NCBI GenBank assembly: GCA_029747015.1
Contig: JAKOGI010002292.1
Coordinates: 59,271-123,270, forward strand
Length of the DNA stretch: 64,000 nucleotides
From: Carnegiea gigantea
Lineage: Eukaryota; Streptophyta; Magnoliopsida; Caryophyllales; Cactaceae
Direction: 5' to 3'
Shown: in pieces, positions 1-10,870 of the stretch
Numbering within the stretch: the stretch's first letter is position 1
Layout: the number at the start of each line of letters is the position of its first letter
The notes under the pieces: model-generated
Database searches by the model: none
Told to the model about the DNA's origin: nothing
What the model saw: only the letters and a program-made list of their open reading frames with translations
Position numbers and translations under genes: made by a program

Positions 1-46
1 CCTTGCCGCTCAAGATGCGAATCATCAGCTCGGATGCAGTGAAAAC

Positions 47-1156
47 TCATAGGATCTTATCATGCATTGCTGCATGCAGCTCAGAATAGTGTGAGTAAGA
101 GAACACTGATAAAGATGGAGCAAACAAAGTTAGTGCCCTCTTAAACTCACCAGATACCTGTGAGAAATCAGAAGAATAATCAAATACAATAGTCAATGCG
201 ATTTCTCCAGGCATGCCCTCTAGGTACAGACGATAAGGATCAAGGAGGGGGTCATACCCTCTAAAAGTACCTAGAGGCGCAGAACAGTCAACCACATTCC
301 CCTCGAGTATCACATGAGGATCAATAAGTGACAAATCACAACACTTAGGGGAATGGGAGGGTGGTGAACATGAAGAGGAAGCATGGAATGTAGCAAGAGA
401 GGTGGGGGAGATGTTATCAATAAAATCAGGACTAGTTGGTCCTGCAACCACAACATCCATGCATGAAGTCCCTGTGGGAGTCCCATAAAAAGCATGCACC
501 TCGATAGAAACATTGTCAGACTCAGACCTACTATCATCCTCCTCAACACTAACGCTAACGCCAAAGGTCTCACCTACCTTGAACTCCATCGACTGAGCTA
601 AAGGGGAAGGTGTATCAGGAAAGGTCATGATAAGCGCAGTGTTGTCCCAGAGGGTATTAGGAAAGGATGAAGCAACAGTGAGTGAAGTGGTCAAGGGAGG
701 GTCGAGTACGTCCTCTAGTTCGGACTGTAGAGGAGGAAAAGACGCACCATCATTACACATATTGACATCAAGTCTAGGAATACTAGAACTAGGGTCAGTC
801 TCGGGTGATAGGTCATACTCCCGCAGTTTATTAACAAACTTAGCAAACTCAACTTGTTGCTTGTTCATGGCCTCTATCATACTAGAAATTCTAGCAAAGC
901 CATCAGCAGAAATACGATAGGGACAAGAAACACTGTCATGGTCAGAACAATGGCAGATCTCACATGCAAGAGGTGTATAATTAGGAACGCAGGGGGATGG
1001 GATGGATGAAGTAAATTGACTAGTCTCAAATTCATAAGTATCCCTAGCCAACCACTCAAGTAATTCCCAAACTTCATCAACATTTCGAGCATGGAAATCC
1101 CAATGCTCCAAAAGAGCACGGGTCTCACAAGTCACACCCTCATCGACAACATGCAA
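47..1156 (-). CDS. gag-like ORF of a gypsy-type (probably non-autonomous) LTR retrotransposon
   Basis: A 369-codon open frame lies just inside the 5' LTR and primer-binding site, where gag sits in Ty3-gypsy elements. Around residues 65-80 it has a zinc-knuckle pattern CX2CX4HX4C (Cys-Glu-Ile-Cys ... His ... Cys), which in gag binds RNA during packaging. The N-terminus is hydrophilic with several Trp residues, and the C-terminal half is rich in Ser, Thr, Pro and acidic residues. I see no protease or polymerase in it, and anything downstream lies outside the window. The unusual sequence, apart from the zinc knuckle, suggests a large non-autonomous derivative, but this is inference. It could also be the first ORF of a complete element cut off by the window edge. 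Confidence 0.6.
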   Translation of the reverse strand: MHVVDEGVTCETRALLEHWDFHARNVDEVWELLEWLARDTYEFETSQFTSSIPSPCVPNYTPLACEICHCSDHDSVSCPYRISADGFARISSMIEAMNKQQVEFAKFVNKLREYDLSPETDPSSSIPRLDVNMCNDGASFPPLQSELEDVLDPPLTTSLTVASSFPNTLWDNTALIMTFPDTPSPLAQSMEFKVGETFGVSVSVEEDDSRSESDNVSIEVHAFYGTPTGTSCMDVVVAGPTSPDFIDNISPTSLATFHASSSCSPPSHSPKCCDLSLIDPHVILEGNVVDCSAPLGTFRGYDPLLDPYRLYLEGMPGEIALTIVFDYSSDFSQVSGEFKRALTLFAPSLSVFSYSHYSELHAAMHDKIL

Positions 1157-1389
1157 TATTTCCCATTTTCCATATAAACATCTACAAGAAGCACATTAAG
1201 CAAGATAAGCATGTAAACGATCCTAATAACGGTAAAATAATTCTTGCTCACATTGGGGAAAATGGAAAATTGCCATTGGATTTTTTTTTTTTTTGAAATT
1301 TTTGATGGGAAATAAAAGCCTAGTCTCGAATGCCTAAGCAAACCCCAATATCGAAAAACGCCAATTCCCCGGCAACGGCGCCAAAAACT
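1157..1389 (-). promoter_or_regulatory. Retrotransposon 5' leader with tRNA-Asp-type primer-binding site
   Basis: The minus strand at 1383-1367 reads TGGCGCCGTTGCCGGGG, the stretch complementary to the 3' end of plant tRNA-Asp that Athila/Tat-type gypsy elements use to prime reverse transcription. It begins 6 bp after the LTR end at 1390. The rest of the leader is non-coding and contains a homopolymer run near 1281-1294. Confidence 0.8.
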
Positions 1390-2787
1390 TGTTGCAAGAA
1401 AAACAGAATTTTAATATTTGTAAACCCCAAGTGCAAGGTGTATCGTTGAGTACTTGGGGTGTCGTCTGCAGGGAATTGTGTTTCCAACTACCAGAGTTTA
1501 CTAGAGCGTCTCAAGCTAGCCAAGATCAACGGTGAAGGAAGGGAGCTAAACTACGCTACAAATACAGAAACAAGTGACTTGGAGTTGTGATTTTACCAAT
1601 GGATGAACTAACTAACCAAGACGAGTCCTAACCTACCCAAACCACACTACGAACTAGAGATGGTCGGTTGCACCATCAAAGACCACCGAAGCCCTCTCTC
1701 AAGGGTCATGGGTTAGTCTAACTCGCGTAACTACCTACTTTCGTGGGGTTAGTCGAATTAGACCACAAAACTAGCAACCCCGGACCTAGCTCGATTCGGA
1801 TACTACTTTCGTGTCCCGAACTCGGCTATTCCCTCTCCTACACTAGCTAATTGACCTCACCTCTCAGCATAAGTCAATCGCCCAAAAAAATATAGATGAA
1901 AGCTCTCTCAAGCATTTCATAGAACACTTGGCGGACGTGAAGGAAAACTCTAAGTTCTAGGCATAGATTGGGTATGGTTAGGCCAACTACAAGATTAATT
2001 AGCCATCAAGAGGCTAATCACAACCCAAGCCAACACAATCTACCAACTAAACATCAAAAACGAATCAAAACCTAAACTAGGAAACAAGTGCAAGAACACG
2101 AAGAACAAAGCAAAGGAAATGAAATAAAATGAATTCAAACAAGTAAATGACATAAATTAACAATGAAATTAAACATATAAATCAAACAAAACAAATACAA
2201 GAATCAAAATCAACAAAACATAAATAACAAGAACATAAAAACTAGAGAGATAAAAGAGGAGAAAACTTAGTCTTGAATTGATGAAGAACTTGAACTCCAA
2301 AGGTTGAATCCAATGTTACAATCTTCAATCCTAAACTAATATCCCTTATTAGCTAAAATCTATCCTAAACTACTCTAGAAATCGCCAGAGACACGCCCCA
2401 AGCGAAGCCTGTACGACCCTCTGCTCAACCCCCACAAACAGACGCCCGAACGGACTTAAATAAAAATCGCGAACACGACGAAACGAGGGGGACGGCACGG
2501 TCGTGCCATGTGGCACGGCCGTGCCACATGGCACAGCTACACCGTGCCACTTCACTGGTGGCGCGGTGTCACCCCCCGGTTTTGTCCGGTTTTGCCGGTT
2601 TTCGTTGGTTTTCGCTGTTTTTCTTCGTTTTGTCTCGTCTTCGTCCCTTTTCGCGATGTTTGCTTGATTTGAAGTTATTTCCTATAAAACATAAATAAAA
2701 CAAGTAAAAATCCTAAGAATTAAGTTATTATACGAGCAAAAAGTACGTGAAAGAGGCACGTAAAATGGGTAAATTTACCGTTCAACA
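1390..2787 (-). mobile_element. 5' LTR of the gypsy-type element
   Basis: The repeat starts TGTTGCAAG and ends GTTCAACA on the plus strand, so it has TG...CA ends and a short inverted terminal repeat (TGTTG/CAACA). It is about 1.4 kb and matches 26428-27798 over its whole length, with the same end structure. The primer-binding site on its low-coordinate side gives the orientation: transcription runs leftward. It contains a GC-rich palindromic segment near 2494-2555. The partner 3' LTR is outside the window, so no target duplication can be checked; the 5 bp next to it are CTACC. Confidence 0.85.
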
Positions 2788-2841
2788 CTACCTACTTGAC
2801 TGTTAAGTCAAAAGAAGTGTGGGACTGGCTCTAATACCAAT
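2788..2841 (-). promoter_or_regulatory. Copia leader remnant with Met-tRNA-type primer-binding site
   Basis: On the minus strand 2840-2827 reads TTGGTATTAGAGCC, one base off the usual Ty1-copia primer-binding site for initiator Met-tRNA. It sits directly after the copia LTR end (2842). Only about 54 bp of internal sequence remain before the gypsy LTR interrupts it. Confidence 0.65.
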
Positions 2842-4044
2842 TGAAGATTCAGATCGTGACAGAGGGGGTGAATAGGATGATAGCAAGGACTTAAAATTGA
2901 AATCAAATGTAAGTGTGAAAATCAAATAGAAATGATACACAGGGATATTTTAACGAGGTTAGACCTTAATTAGGCTTAGATCCATGCCTAGAGTTATCCA
3001 ACTCTAGGATTCAACACTCTATTTTTTTTATTAAGATGAACTCTCAATAATCTGTCAGAGCCACCTCACTCTAGAGATCCCAATCACTTAAACCGATCTC
3101 TTGGTTTAAGTTTAGGGGGAGTTGACCTCATAAACTCTAAGTTCACTCTTTAATAATTTTTCGCACCTTAATTGTTTGATCATAAAACAAAGCTTAGCAC
3201 AATAACTCAATGTGTAATCTCAATGCTTTTTCTCACTTTGTTGGATGCTTGCTCTCGCTCTTGTGATCACTATTTATAGGCTTGCAAGTTGTGGGCTTAA
3301 ACAGCCAACAAGGAAGTTTCTGCCAAGAATATCCTAAAATTCGATTTTAGGCCCTTGAAATATGATCTGTAGATTCTGATTTGATTTTCTTGTGAAATGA
3401 ATATTCTAATTTGATCTTCTATGCAAATCAGCCACAGTGGATAAGCTGCATGTAATATTTCTCTTGTACATGATGTTAGTAATCTCTTAGAAACAAGCAA
3501 CAAGAGATTTTGAATATCATTTTGATATTATTTTACAAATCAAAGATGTGTCTCATTTAGTGTAATATTTCATTATATAAGTTAGCTCACCAAGATCAAA
3601 TCTTGTAAGATTGAACCAAGGCAACATTATCTTTAAGGGATCTTATATGATTCTCAAATTTGAATAGGTTAGAGCATATTTTCCAATCAAATAAAATTAT
3701 TAGATATTATATGATACCCACATATTTTTCTATCCATAAACAGATATTTGGATAACAACTTAATCCAATCAAATCCTTAATATTATTCACTTAGATTATA
3801 TGGATAAATATCCATATAAACTTAATATTCTTTCACATCACTTCCATTAATAATCAACCAAAGCTTTTCATCCAAGACTTAACCATTCAAGTGCTAAGCC
3901 CATGTATTAACCAAACATGTAACCAATTTGATGAATTGGACTAATGATAACGTTACCAAAGAAACTGACAAATAATATAAATATTCAATAAATGACTATT
4001 TCAAATATACTTATTATCCAGATTGTTTGTTATCATCAAAATCA
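2842..4044 (-). mobile_element. Copia-type LTR (5' LTR or LTR remnant)
   Basis: The low-coordinate end starts TGAAG next to a primer-binding site. On the minus strand the LTR holds a TATAAATA box near 3279-3272. It also contains the stretch GAGGGGGTGAATAGG, which resembles the 52975-54451 LTR and is frequent in SIRE-like copia LTRs. The high-coordinate boundary is placed at CATCAAAATCA (4034-4044) because related LTRs begin TGATTTTGATGATAA; this end is approximate. No gene is visible inside. Confidence 0.6.
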
Positions 4045-4105
4045 TTGTCTGACTCCTAGAGTGAATATGGGTGATTATCAAAATCTTCATCAAGTTGAAG
4101 ATGCT

Positions 4106-4312
4106 CTAGATCCCATCTTTCAAATAATTCATAAAGATGTTTTTTTCTTTTTCTGATAAGAATTTTTCACCTCTAATATCAAAGAGACAATCAAAGATAT
4201 CTTCTGAAGTAGCTCCTTTTGCCTTCATATATTTGGTGAGATCATTATGATAGACGAAAGTAGTGTTCCCACAATACATTAGTGTGCTTTTTTGTTCAAT
4301 TAATGCCCACAT
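4106..4312 (-). pseudogene. EPRV-1: fragment of the ORF downstream of RNase H
   Basis: A 68-codon open stretch lies downstream of the RT/RNase H remnant, where related viruses carry an inclusion-body/transactivator gene. It is rich in Lys, Asp and Glu. Continuation past its stop needs a frame change, and acidic residues follow in another frame up to about 4045. I do not recognise a diagnostic motif; the assignment rests on position only. Confidence 0.35.
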
Positions 4313-5279
4313 TTGATGATTAATATTGTAAAAACCGATGATTCTTACTAAAATAGGATCACTGATAACTTCTTATCGTTTTGTAAACCATTCTTATCAT
4401 TGATCATTGAGATCGTCTAAATCAACTAATTAAATACGATAATGGGCTGGTTTGGCATTTCTATTTTATATTCAATTACTCTGCAATGTACCTCAACATA
4501 CAAGCTTCTAATGTATGAAATTTTTGTTGAACCAATAGGAGATGTAAGAATCCAATGGATCCTTTTAAAGATGCGCACTTTATTGAAACTTATTTAGTTA
4601 TGAGAAGAATGGATACTTTGAATTTGGGATTTCTATAAGATAAGCTACCCTTCCATATTCCCAAGCTTTCATGAGGGGTCATCTTAAGAGATTGAATTTG
4701 TTAGGAATCCAACACTATCAACTCTAGATCTATCATGAAAGAAGATCGTAGTACTCTATGACTCCCAGATATCATAAGAATGATTGTGATAATAGCCAAT
4801 GCAGGCTGCATACCAGTCGTTGAACTATTTTTCTTGAACATGGAAGCTTTTTTTTAAAAATATCATAAGGACACCTTAGGTTCTTCATTTATAACTCTAA
4901 AAGGCTTAATCTTTATACTATTAGTTAAGGAGAAGACAGTCGTAATCTACTTTGTATATGAAATTCCAAAATATTTATAAGGAACCTACTAGAAGGAGAA
5001 ACCCGTTCTAGCAATAGTGACATTTCATTTTGGATTTCCTCATTTTTCATTAGAAGTTCTAGTTTAATGATCATCATTGGTGCGTTCACGAGTTAAACTA
5101 TCTACTAGAGAATTATTCTATCCCTGTATGTATTCAATAAAGAAAAAAAACTATTTAAGTCATAATTGTCAATGCAGGAGTCATCCTTACGCTTGCAGAT
5201 TTGATAAATTCTTTTTGGTAAAACTAGTATTCCTTTGTAATTAGTTCGAATAAGAAAAGATTTTGGGGTTAAAAAGATT

Positions 5280-6110
5280 AAGAATTGTTTAATTTCCCTT
5301 ATGATTGCCAGAATTTCTTTTTCCTTAGTGGCAAAGTTGCATTCGCTTTATAAAAACTTCCACTGCAATATTTGCATAGTCTTTCTCCTTCTTTGATTTC
5401 AAGTACTGCACTCCAGTGCTCATTGCTGGCATTTGTCTCAAGAATTAAATCATCTCCTTTATTAGGTAAATTAAGAATAGGAGATTTTATACATCTTTTT
5501 GAAATTTTAAACAATATTTGAATTATTAGGGGTCCTTGTCTAACTTACTTCTTTCTTGAGTTTCTGTTGTAATGGCTTTCCCAATTTAGCTAGAATTTTT
5601 AATGAAATTTGAAGCATAGGTAAGACATCCAAGAAGCCTTTCTAATTACTTCCTATCTTCAATCCTTCCAGAAAAATTTTCTTTTTTTTTTTCTATAATA
5701 TACTTTTGTAGGATGATTTGTCCAACTTTTATTTCTAGACCTAAAAACTTAATTTTTTGTTTGCCATAAGTGCACTTTTTCTTGCCAAGAATACTACCAT
5801 GATCAATGCATTTTTGGATAACAGCTAGGATATTATCTTTGTGTTATCTTATGATCTTAAAAAGACAAAGATATCATCAATGTAAACTAGATAACAGTGA
5901 TTAAGATCTTTAAAGATGTTATGCATTCTTCTTTGGAATATTTGAGGTATATTTTTTAGACCAAATGACATTACTATTCACTCATAGTATCCTTGAAGGG
6001 CACTAAATACAGTTAAATAATGCTTTCTTCATTCATTTTTATCGGCCAGTATCTGCTTTTACAATCCATTTTTGAGAACTAAGAGGCTCATTGAATTCTG
6101 TTGACAAGGA
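5280..6110 (-). pseudogene. EPRV-1: reverse transcriptase and start of RNase H (broken)
   Basis: The minus strand at 5884-5861 encodes the RT catalytic box Tyr-Ile-Asp-Asp followed by Ile-Phe-Val-Phe. Just upstream (about 5990-5915) is the palm segment with Phe-Gly-Leu-Lys-Asn and Phe-Gln-Arg-Arg-Met, typical of caulimovirid RT. At 5514-5299 an open stretch carries the RNase H opening (Leu-Glu-Thr-Asn-Ala-Ser-Asn, where Asp-Ala-Ser is usual, then Trp-Ser-Ala-Val-Leu). The polymerase converts pregenomic RNA into DNA in capsids. Several stops and frameshifts separate these blocks, so the gene is dead. Confidence 0.75.
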
Positions 6111-6379
6111 CTGTTTTGTTAGGACTATAATAACCATCAAATACAGTATTATCATTAAGGTCTTTTTAATTGATTACCATTCTTACTTTTTCTCTTTTTT
6201 CTTCAATATGATTTCTTATCATGAAAGCACGACTGATATGAGGACTATTGCTATTTTTGATTACTTCTTCACCCTTAAGTTATTTGACTTGCTTATCAAA
6301 TTCTTGGGTATCTTGGTGTGTGTACACCACTTGTTTGACTTGAATATTAGTGTTGAGATTTAATAAAGTAATCTTTGTA

Positions 6380-7030
6380 AATGTCTTATCTTTATCCCAA
6401 AATTTTAGAGGATTATCAAGGTAGAGTTTTTTGCATAGTTGCTCTTGTTGTTCAGCAATTTGCTCTTTAATAGATAACTCAAGTATTGAGATTGTTAGTA
6501 CTATCTCATATTGTACAAATATTACCTTCTCACCATATTGGCTGTGTATGAACTCAATCTTCTGATGAGTGTAAGGTTTATTTAACTTATTAATAGGGAC
6601 TGGGTGACCATTTATTATGAATATTATTTAGTTTATGGTCTATGTGTATGGAGAATATAATCTTTGAAAATTATTTCCTATAGCTAATTATATCATTAGA
6701 GGGTTTATCAGTAGCCTGTAGGACTGGTATAATGCATTGGGCTTCTCCTATTTCTTTGATAACCCTTCTATGGCCTCATTGTAGCTCATTGTGCTATTGT
6801 TAGCTATCGTTACTTGTAAAGGATTCTTAACGTTATTCCACATAAATTCTTGAAATAAAGATCTTTTTCCAAAATAGACAGAACAATCACTATCTATATA
6901 GGCACATAATTTATATTTATTATATCCCTTTAAGCATACATTTAGTGAGATATAGATGCTATTAGGATTTGTACTATTGACTTCATATCATATCTTTATT
7001 GCTATATTTTTAACTAATTCATCCTCATAG
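6380..7030 (-). pseudogene. EPRV-1: aspartic protease region (broken)
   Basis: On the minus strand near 6904-6884 the frame reads Ala-Tyr-Ile-Asp-Ser-Asp-Cys-Ser. This is recognisable as a retropepsin-type Asp-Ser-Gly active site in which Gly has become Asp. It is followed by a hydrophobic/basic segment as in caulimovirid proteases, and about 230 bp further on by Ile-Gly-Asn-Asn-Phe. It lies between MP-like and RT-like segments, as expected for the polyprotein. The changed active site and many stops rule out function. Confidence 0.6.
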
Positions 7031-7049
7031 ATTGACTCACTAACAGTTA

Positions 7050-7743
7050 TTGTTTTGTACTCAATAACCTTTCTATCTAAACTCATACTTCAATCAACAG
7101 TGTATCTTGTAAGTTCAAAGCTCATTTTACTCATTTCACTTATCATACTAATTGTATCATCTTCTTTAAACTCTTTTTTAGCTGCTAAAGATCCTTCTCC
7201 TTATTCTGATCTTACACTTATGCTTCTTAATAATTGTAGTTTAATGGTAAGTTTACCATTTTCGTCAATTTTTATTACGTTCTTCTTATTCATTTTTGTA
7301 GGATCAGTAATGCTAGATATACATGACATATCAATTTTTATCTCCTATAGATTAGACTTTATCCTTTGAATTTTTTGCATTAGAGTAGGACTCTCAAAGT
7401 TTTCGACCTTTATCATTATTATCTTAGTCTTTGGGTCTATGGTATTATCTAATTTGTAGATTATTTTTCAAAATATCCTCAGTGAGTAACTTCCTCTTTT
7501 CATATCCATCCCAACTATTTTTATTTTAAGGGATAAGAAGTTTTTAGCAAATTCGTATTTTAGACTCACATAATATTCAGGTTGATAATTGAATCCTGCT
7601 GATCTATTACACAAATTAGACTTAACCCCAGTGATAATTTGATTATTAAATTTGGTATGCCTGATATCAAAGAGCTAAGCGTAAAGAAAAATATCTTTGC
7701 CATAATACTGTAATAGAGTAGTTTGAGCTTGGACACTTCCAAC
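7050..7743 (-). pseudogene. EPRV-1: movement protein, C-terminal part (broken)
   Basis: Minus-strand reading shows Phe-Asp-Ile-Arg-His-Thr-Lys-Phe-Asn-Asn, then Lys-Ser-Asn-Leu-Cys-Asn and a Tyr-rich stretch. These are hallmarks of caulimovirid 30K-type movement proteins, which form plasmodesmal tubules for cell-to-cell spread. The N-terminal part continues beyond the MITE at 8808 upward. A stop interrupts the core near 7676. I judge the call likely from motif order, not from an alignment. Confidence 0.6.
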
Positions 7744-8807
7744 TAGGGGTGGCAATGGATAGGATCTAGATCGGATCTATTTAGATCCAGATCCATTTTA
7801 ATTTTCTAGGACTGGATCCAGATCTGGTCTAGAGCCATTGGATCTTAAAAGTTGAGATTCATTTCTAAACCCATTGGGCCTGTGCATCTCAAATGGATCC
7901 TAAATGGATCCACAACTTTACAAATGCATGTTAGGAGTTTAAGGTATCTAGTAACCATTCAATAAATTCATTAACACAATTTTGAATAAAAACAATAGCA
8001 ATACATGAGATATAAGATAATAATAACTTTAGTATGGCAACTAATGAGAAGTGATACTATAATAGTACCTCATGCAACAAAATCTTCTTAAAAACTAATG
8101 AGAAGTGATAACTATAATAGTACCTTATACAACCAAGTTTTCTCAAAATCATATTCCAGCAATCGAAATACCAAAAACAAGTTCCATGATAGTTTATAAG
8201 ATCCATAGAATGAATAATAGCTGACAATTGTTATAATAAAGATATATGTTGACTAAATTATTGTAGTCAAGACAAATGCTAAATATATGAATACATTTTG
8301 AACACAACTTAGATTTGAACTTCTTTTGATATTTGTTATTAGTAGTCAAGTTTCAATCTAAATTATTGAAATTAAATTTTGCTATTAAATTCCAAATGAC
8401 ATCATAAGAAATAGATTGTAAATTGATTTGTTTTAATTTTATTTATTATACAACAGTATTGTTATCCTTTAGTATTACTAATGTATATATGAATTGAGTG
8501 GGTAGGGTTGGATAATTATTTACTGGGTATACCCATCTCTAGAAATGCAGATTAGCAATGTACGATATGTCAAGAACAAATAGAGAGAAGGGCAAGTTAA
8601 AAGACTTGTTTGTTGAATTTTTGGATTACAAGAGTAATGGATTCAATGGATTAAATCTGGATCTAAGCAGTAGACTCATCTTTAGACCCTTTTAAGATCT
8701 AGATTTTTTTTGAGATCTATTGAATCCAAAGATAATGGGTTTAAACCCATCCAAATGGGGCAGATCTAATGAATCTGGGTTGGATCCAAGATCTATTGCT
8801 ACCCCTA
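7744..8807. mobile_element. hAT-like MITE inserted in the EPRV-1 movement-protein region
   Basis: The element starts TAGGGGTGGCAATGGAT and ends, as reverse complement, TAGGGGTAGCAATAGAT, imperfect terminal inverted repeats of the type common in plant hAT elements. The flanks are CTTCCAAC (7736-7743) and CTTTCAAG (8808-8815), an 8 bp target duplication with 6 of 8 bases matching. The ends are rich in GGATC/AGATC motifs. No transposase is visible, so it would depend on an autonomous relative. Viral coding sequence resumes on both sides. Confidence 0.8.
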
Positions 8808-9235
8808 CTTTCAAGATGTATATACCTGTACTTTCTATCTTTGTTATGTTTAAGGATATTGTCCTAATTAATGAGATTAACTTCTCCCACATCATACTCA
8901 CACTTTTTTTTTATCTCTAGATCTCCTTCTATCATTTCGCAAACATACTTACTCTTTAACTGAAAGATAAATTTTTTTTATAGATCATATCTTTTTGAAT
9001 TATAGGAAAGATCCAATCTCCTTTCACGTCTTCATTCTCATTATATATAATGAATTCTTCTCCTTGAAGATCACCAAGACTAATTGAGTTACTTTCCATC
9101 ATATGACTAGTTTCTTCATAATCACTTTCTTTATATTCATCTTCTAGTACAATCTCAACAATACCCTTGTTGTTTTTTAGGGCTAAGTCTAGTACTTCTT
9201 TCTCGCTAAGCTCAAAATAATTTAGACTACTCCAA
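8808..9235 (-). pseudogene. EPRV-1: coat-protein acidic tail and movement-protein N-terminus
   Basis: Below the zinc-knuckle segment the minus strand encodes an acidic, Glu/Asp/Ser-rich stretch (about 9235-8985). After stops, an Ile/Leu/Thr-rich segment follows that continues across the MITE into the movement-protein motifs. Acidic tails behind the zinc knuckle are usual for caulimovirid coat-protein precursors. The frame is broken several times near 8960-8930. Confidence 0.45.
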
Positions 9236-10140
9236 GTTTCAATAAGCTTGTTATTCTTCTTATTTTTGCATTCGTTTGCACAATGACGTACTTCTCTACA
9301 TGCTTAACACTTACAATTACTTTTCTCTATAGGACAATAAGCGGCTTTTCTAAAAAATCTTTGTTTTTTAGGGCTTGGTTTGTTGTAACATTTTGTTTTA
9401 TATTTCTTTCCTCTTTGCTTGTTAAAACTCTTTTTTTAAAAAAAATTCTTTTTTCTCCTCTCAGGTTCCTTTCCCCATTTTCATAGATAACATATTCTTA
9501 TACCAAGGGTATCAATGACATTTGCTTTCTCAAGTCATACAATGTACTTCTCATTGATTATAGAATTGATCGGATATGGTAATTTGTTATAAAACATACC
9601 AAGATTGACGTTATTATGCCTAATTTTGGTAATAATATTAACTAAATTTAGCGATGTAATTATCCAGGTATCTCATATCCCATAATTTTATGTTATTAAT
9701 CTTTCTTTGCCATTTTCCATCTTTTTCTTCGGAATCAAGTTTAGCTCCGATAAATTTAGTTTCGATTTCCTTACATAGTTTTTTTGAACATAGTAGCTGG
9801 TGTTACCATCATTCCTAATGCATTTTTACCTTTCTCATAGAATGAGTCATACTAATTAGTTACAGTTCCAGAAAAACTATATTTGATATAGTTTACGAAA
9901 TTTCTAGCAGCCCATGCAGTATTTTAGTTTAGGACATTATTCATGCTTCTTTTCCAATGCTCAAGTATTTCTTCTCTATTACAATCTCCATCGATGTTCA
10001 AGATATATCCTATTTGGCTAATTGGGGTTGGGCCAATTTCTTCAAAGGTTATGATTTTTTTTGGGATAAATTCAAAGAAAAAATTAGTTGTACGTCCTAT
10101 TGGAACATATGTAGGTCTCACAAAATGGTATTTTGTCTAG
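9236..10140 (-). pseudogene. EPRV-1: coat protein with zinc knuckle (broken)
   Basis: The segment 10121-9924 is open and reads like the core of a caulimovirid coat protein, with the block Gly-Tyr-Ile-Leu-Asn-Ile-Asp followed by Trp-Lys-Arg-Ser. Further down a Tyr-Asp-Ser-Phe-Tyr-Glu-Lys-Gly-Lys block leads towards a degenerate zinc knuckle near 9330-9270 (Cys-X-Cys ... Cys ... His ... Cys, with a stop replacing one expected residue). The coat protein packages the DNA genome and binds RNA through the knuckle. Several frameshifts and stops are present. Confidence 0.6.
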
Positions 10141-10199
10141 AAGATTCATCAACTTATTCAGGTTTAAGAACAACATTGTTAACTAAATTAGACTTGGTT

Positions 10200-10870
10200 T
10201 CATCTATGTTTAATTCTTCTCCAATCTCATTAATTTCATCATCAAATACCATTTTATCATTTTTTTATTGATTTTTCTTCTAATTTCTTCTAAAGATACC
10301 ACACTAAGATCCTCTATTTTAATTAGGTTCATTTGCTGATATATTTCTTCTTTTAAATGGACATTATTTGTCTCTTCATTATCATCGAATAATATATTTT
10401 ATTTATCAACTATTGATCTCGTGATTTTGTTTAATTCTTCTAGATTTTGTTCTTTATCAAATATATTCTACAATTCCTCAAGATTATGATGCTTATACTT
10501 CATCCTCTTATTCCTTCTTTGCCTTTTTAGATGATTTTTCAGTTGATTTTTCTTTTACTTCTTTTTAGATTTTTATAATATGAAATGGAAATAAATCTTT
10601 TTTAGGTTTTGGAAAAGATATTTATGTTGAACTGGAGTACTTATACTTAAATATGATTTTTCACTATGTCTAACCTCATTGATCAAAGAAAGATGGATGA
10701 CAGATAACTGCTTTTTTATCTCTTTAACCTCAGTCTTAGTGTTGGCTAATTTCACCTTTAAGTCTAGAACTATATCAGTAATATAGTTTAATTATGGTGC
10801 TACTGAAGTGGTTCCTTCTGAAGTTTGCACAATATGCGAATAATTAGGTGTAAGAGATGATGATCCAAGT
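10200..10870 (-). pseudogene. EPRV-1: coiled-coil region upstream of the coat protein
   Basis: An open stretch at 10755-10573 is rich in Lys, Glu, Ile and Leu with heptad-like spacing, and further acidic, Asn-rich coding-like sequence continues to about 10200. This matches either a virion-associated protein or the coat-protein N-terminus of caulimovirids. The upper edge, near 10870, is where coding character fades. Confidence 0.35.

Larger units (their letters stand above)
4045..10870 (-). pseudogene. Decayed endogenous caulimovirid (EPRV-1), whole provirus
   Basis: In minus-strand order this stretch holds a coiled-coil N-terminal region, a coat-protein-like segment with zinc knuckle, a movement-protein-like segment, an aspartic protease motif, reverse transcriptase, the start of RNase H and a further ORF. 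That is the content of one Caulimoviridae genome in about 5.8 kb once the MITE at 7744-8807 is removed. All frames are broken by many stops and indels, so no product is expected. It is clearly diverged from the inverted EPRV pair at 18987-36010: domain order is similar, but protein matches are limited to family motifs. Outer boundaries are approximate; the left one abuts a copia LTR. Confidence 0.75.

Noticed and set aside
310..1128. Other open frames overlapping the gag-like ORF at 47-1156
   Set aside because: Shadow frames without zinc knuckle or plausible composition; the longer minus frame explains the region.
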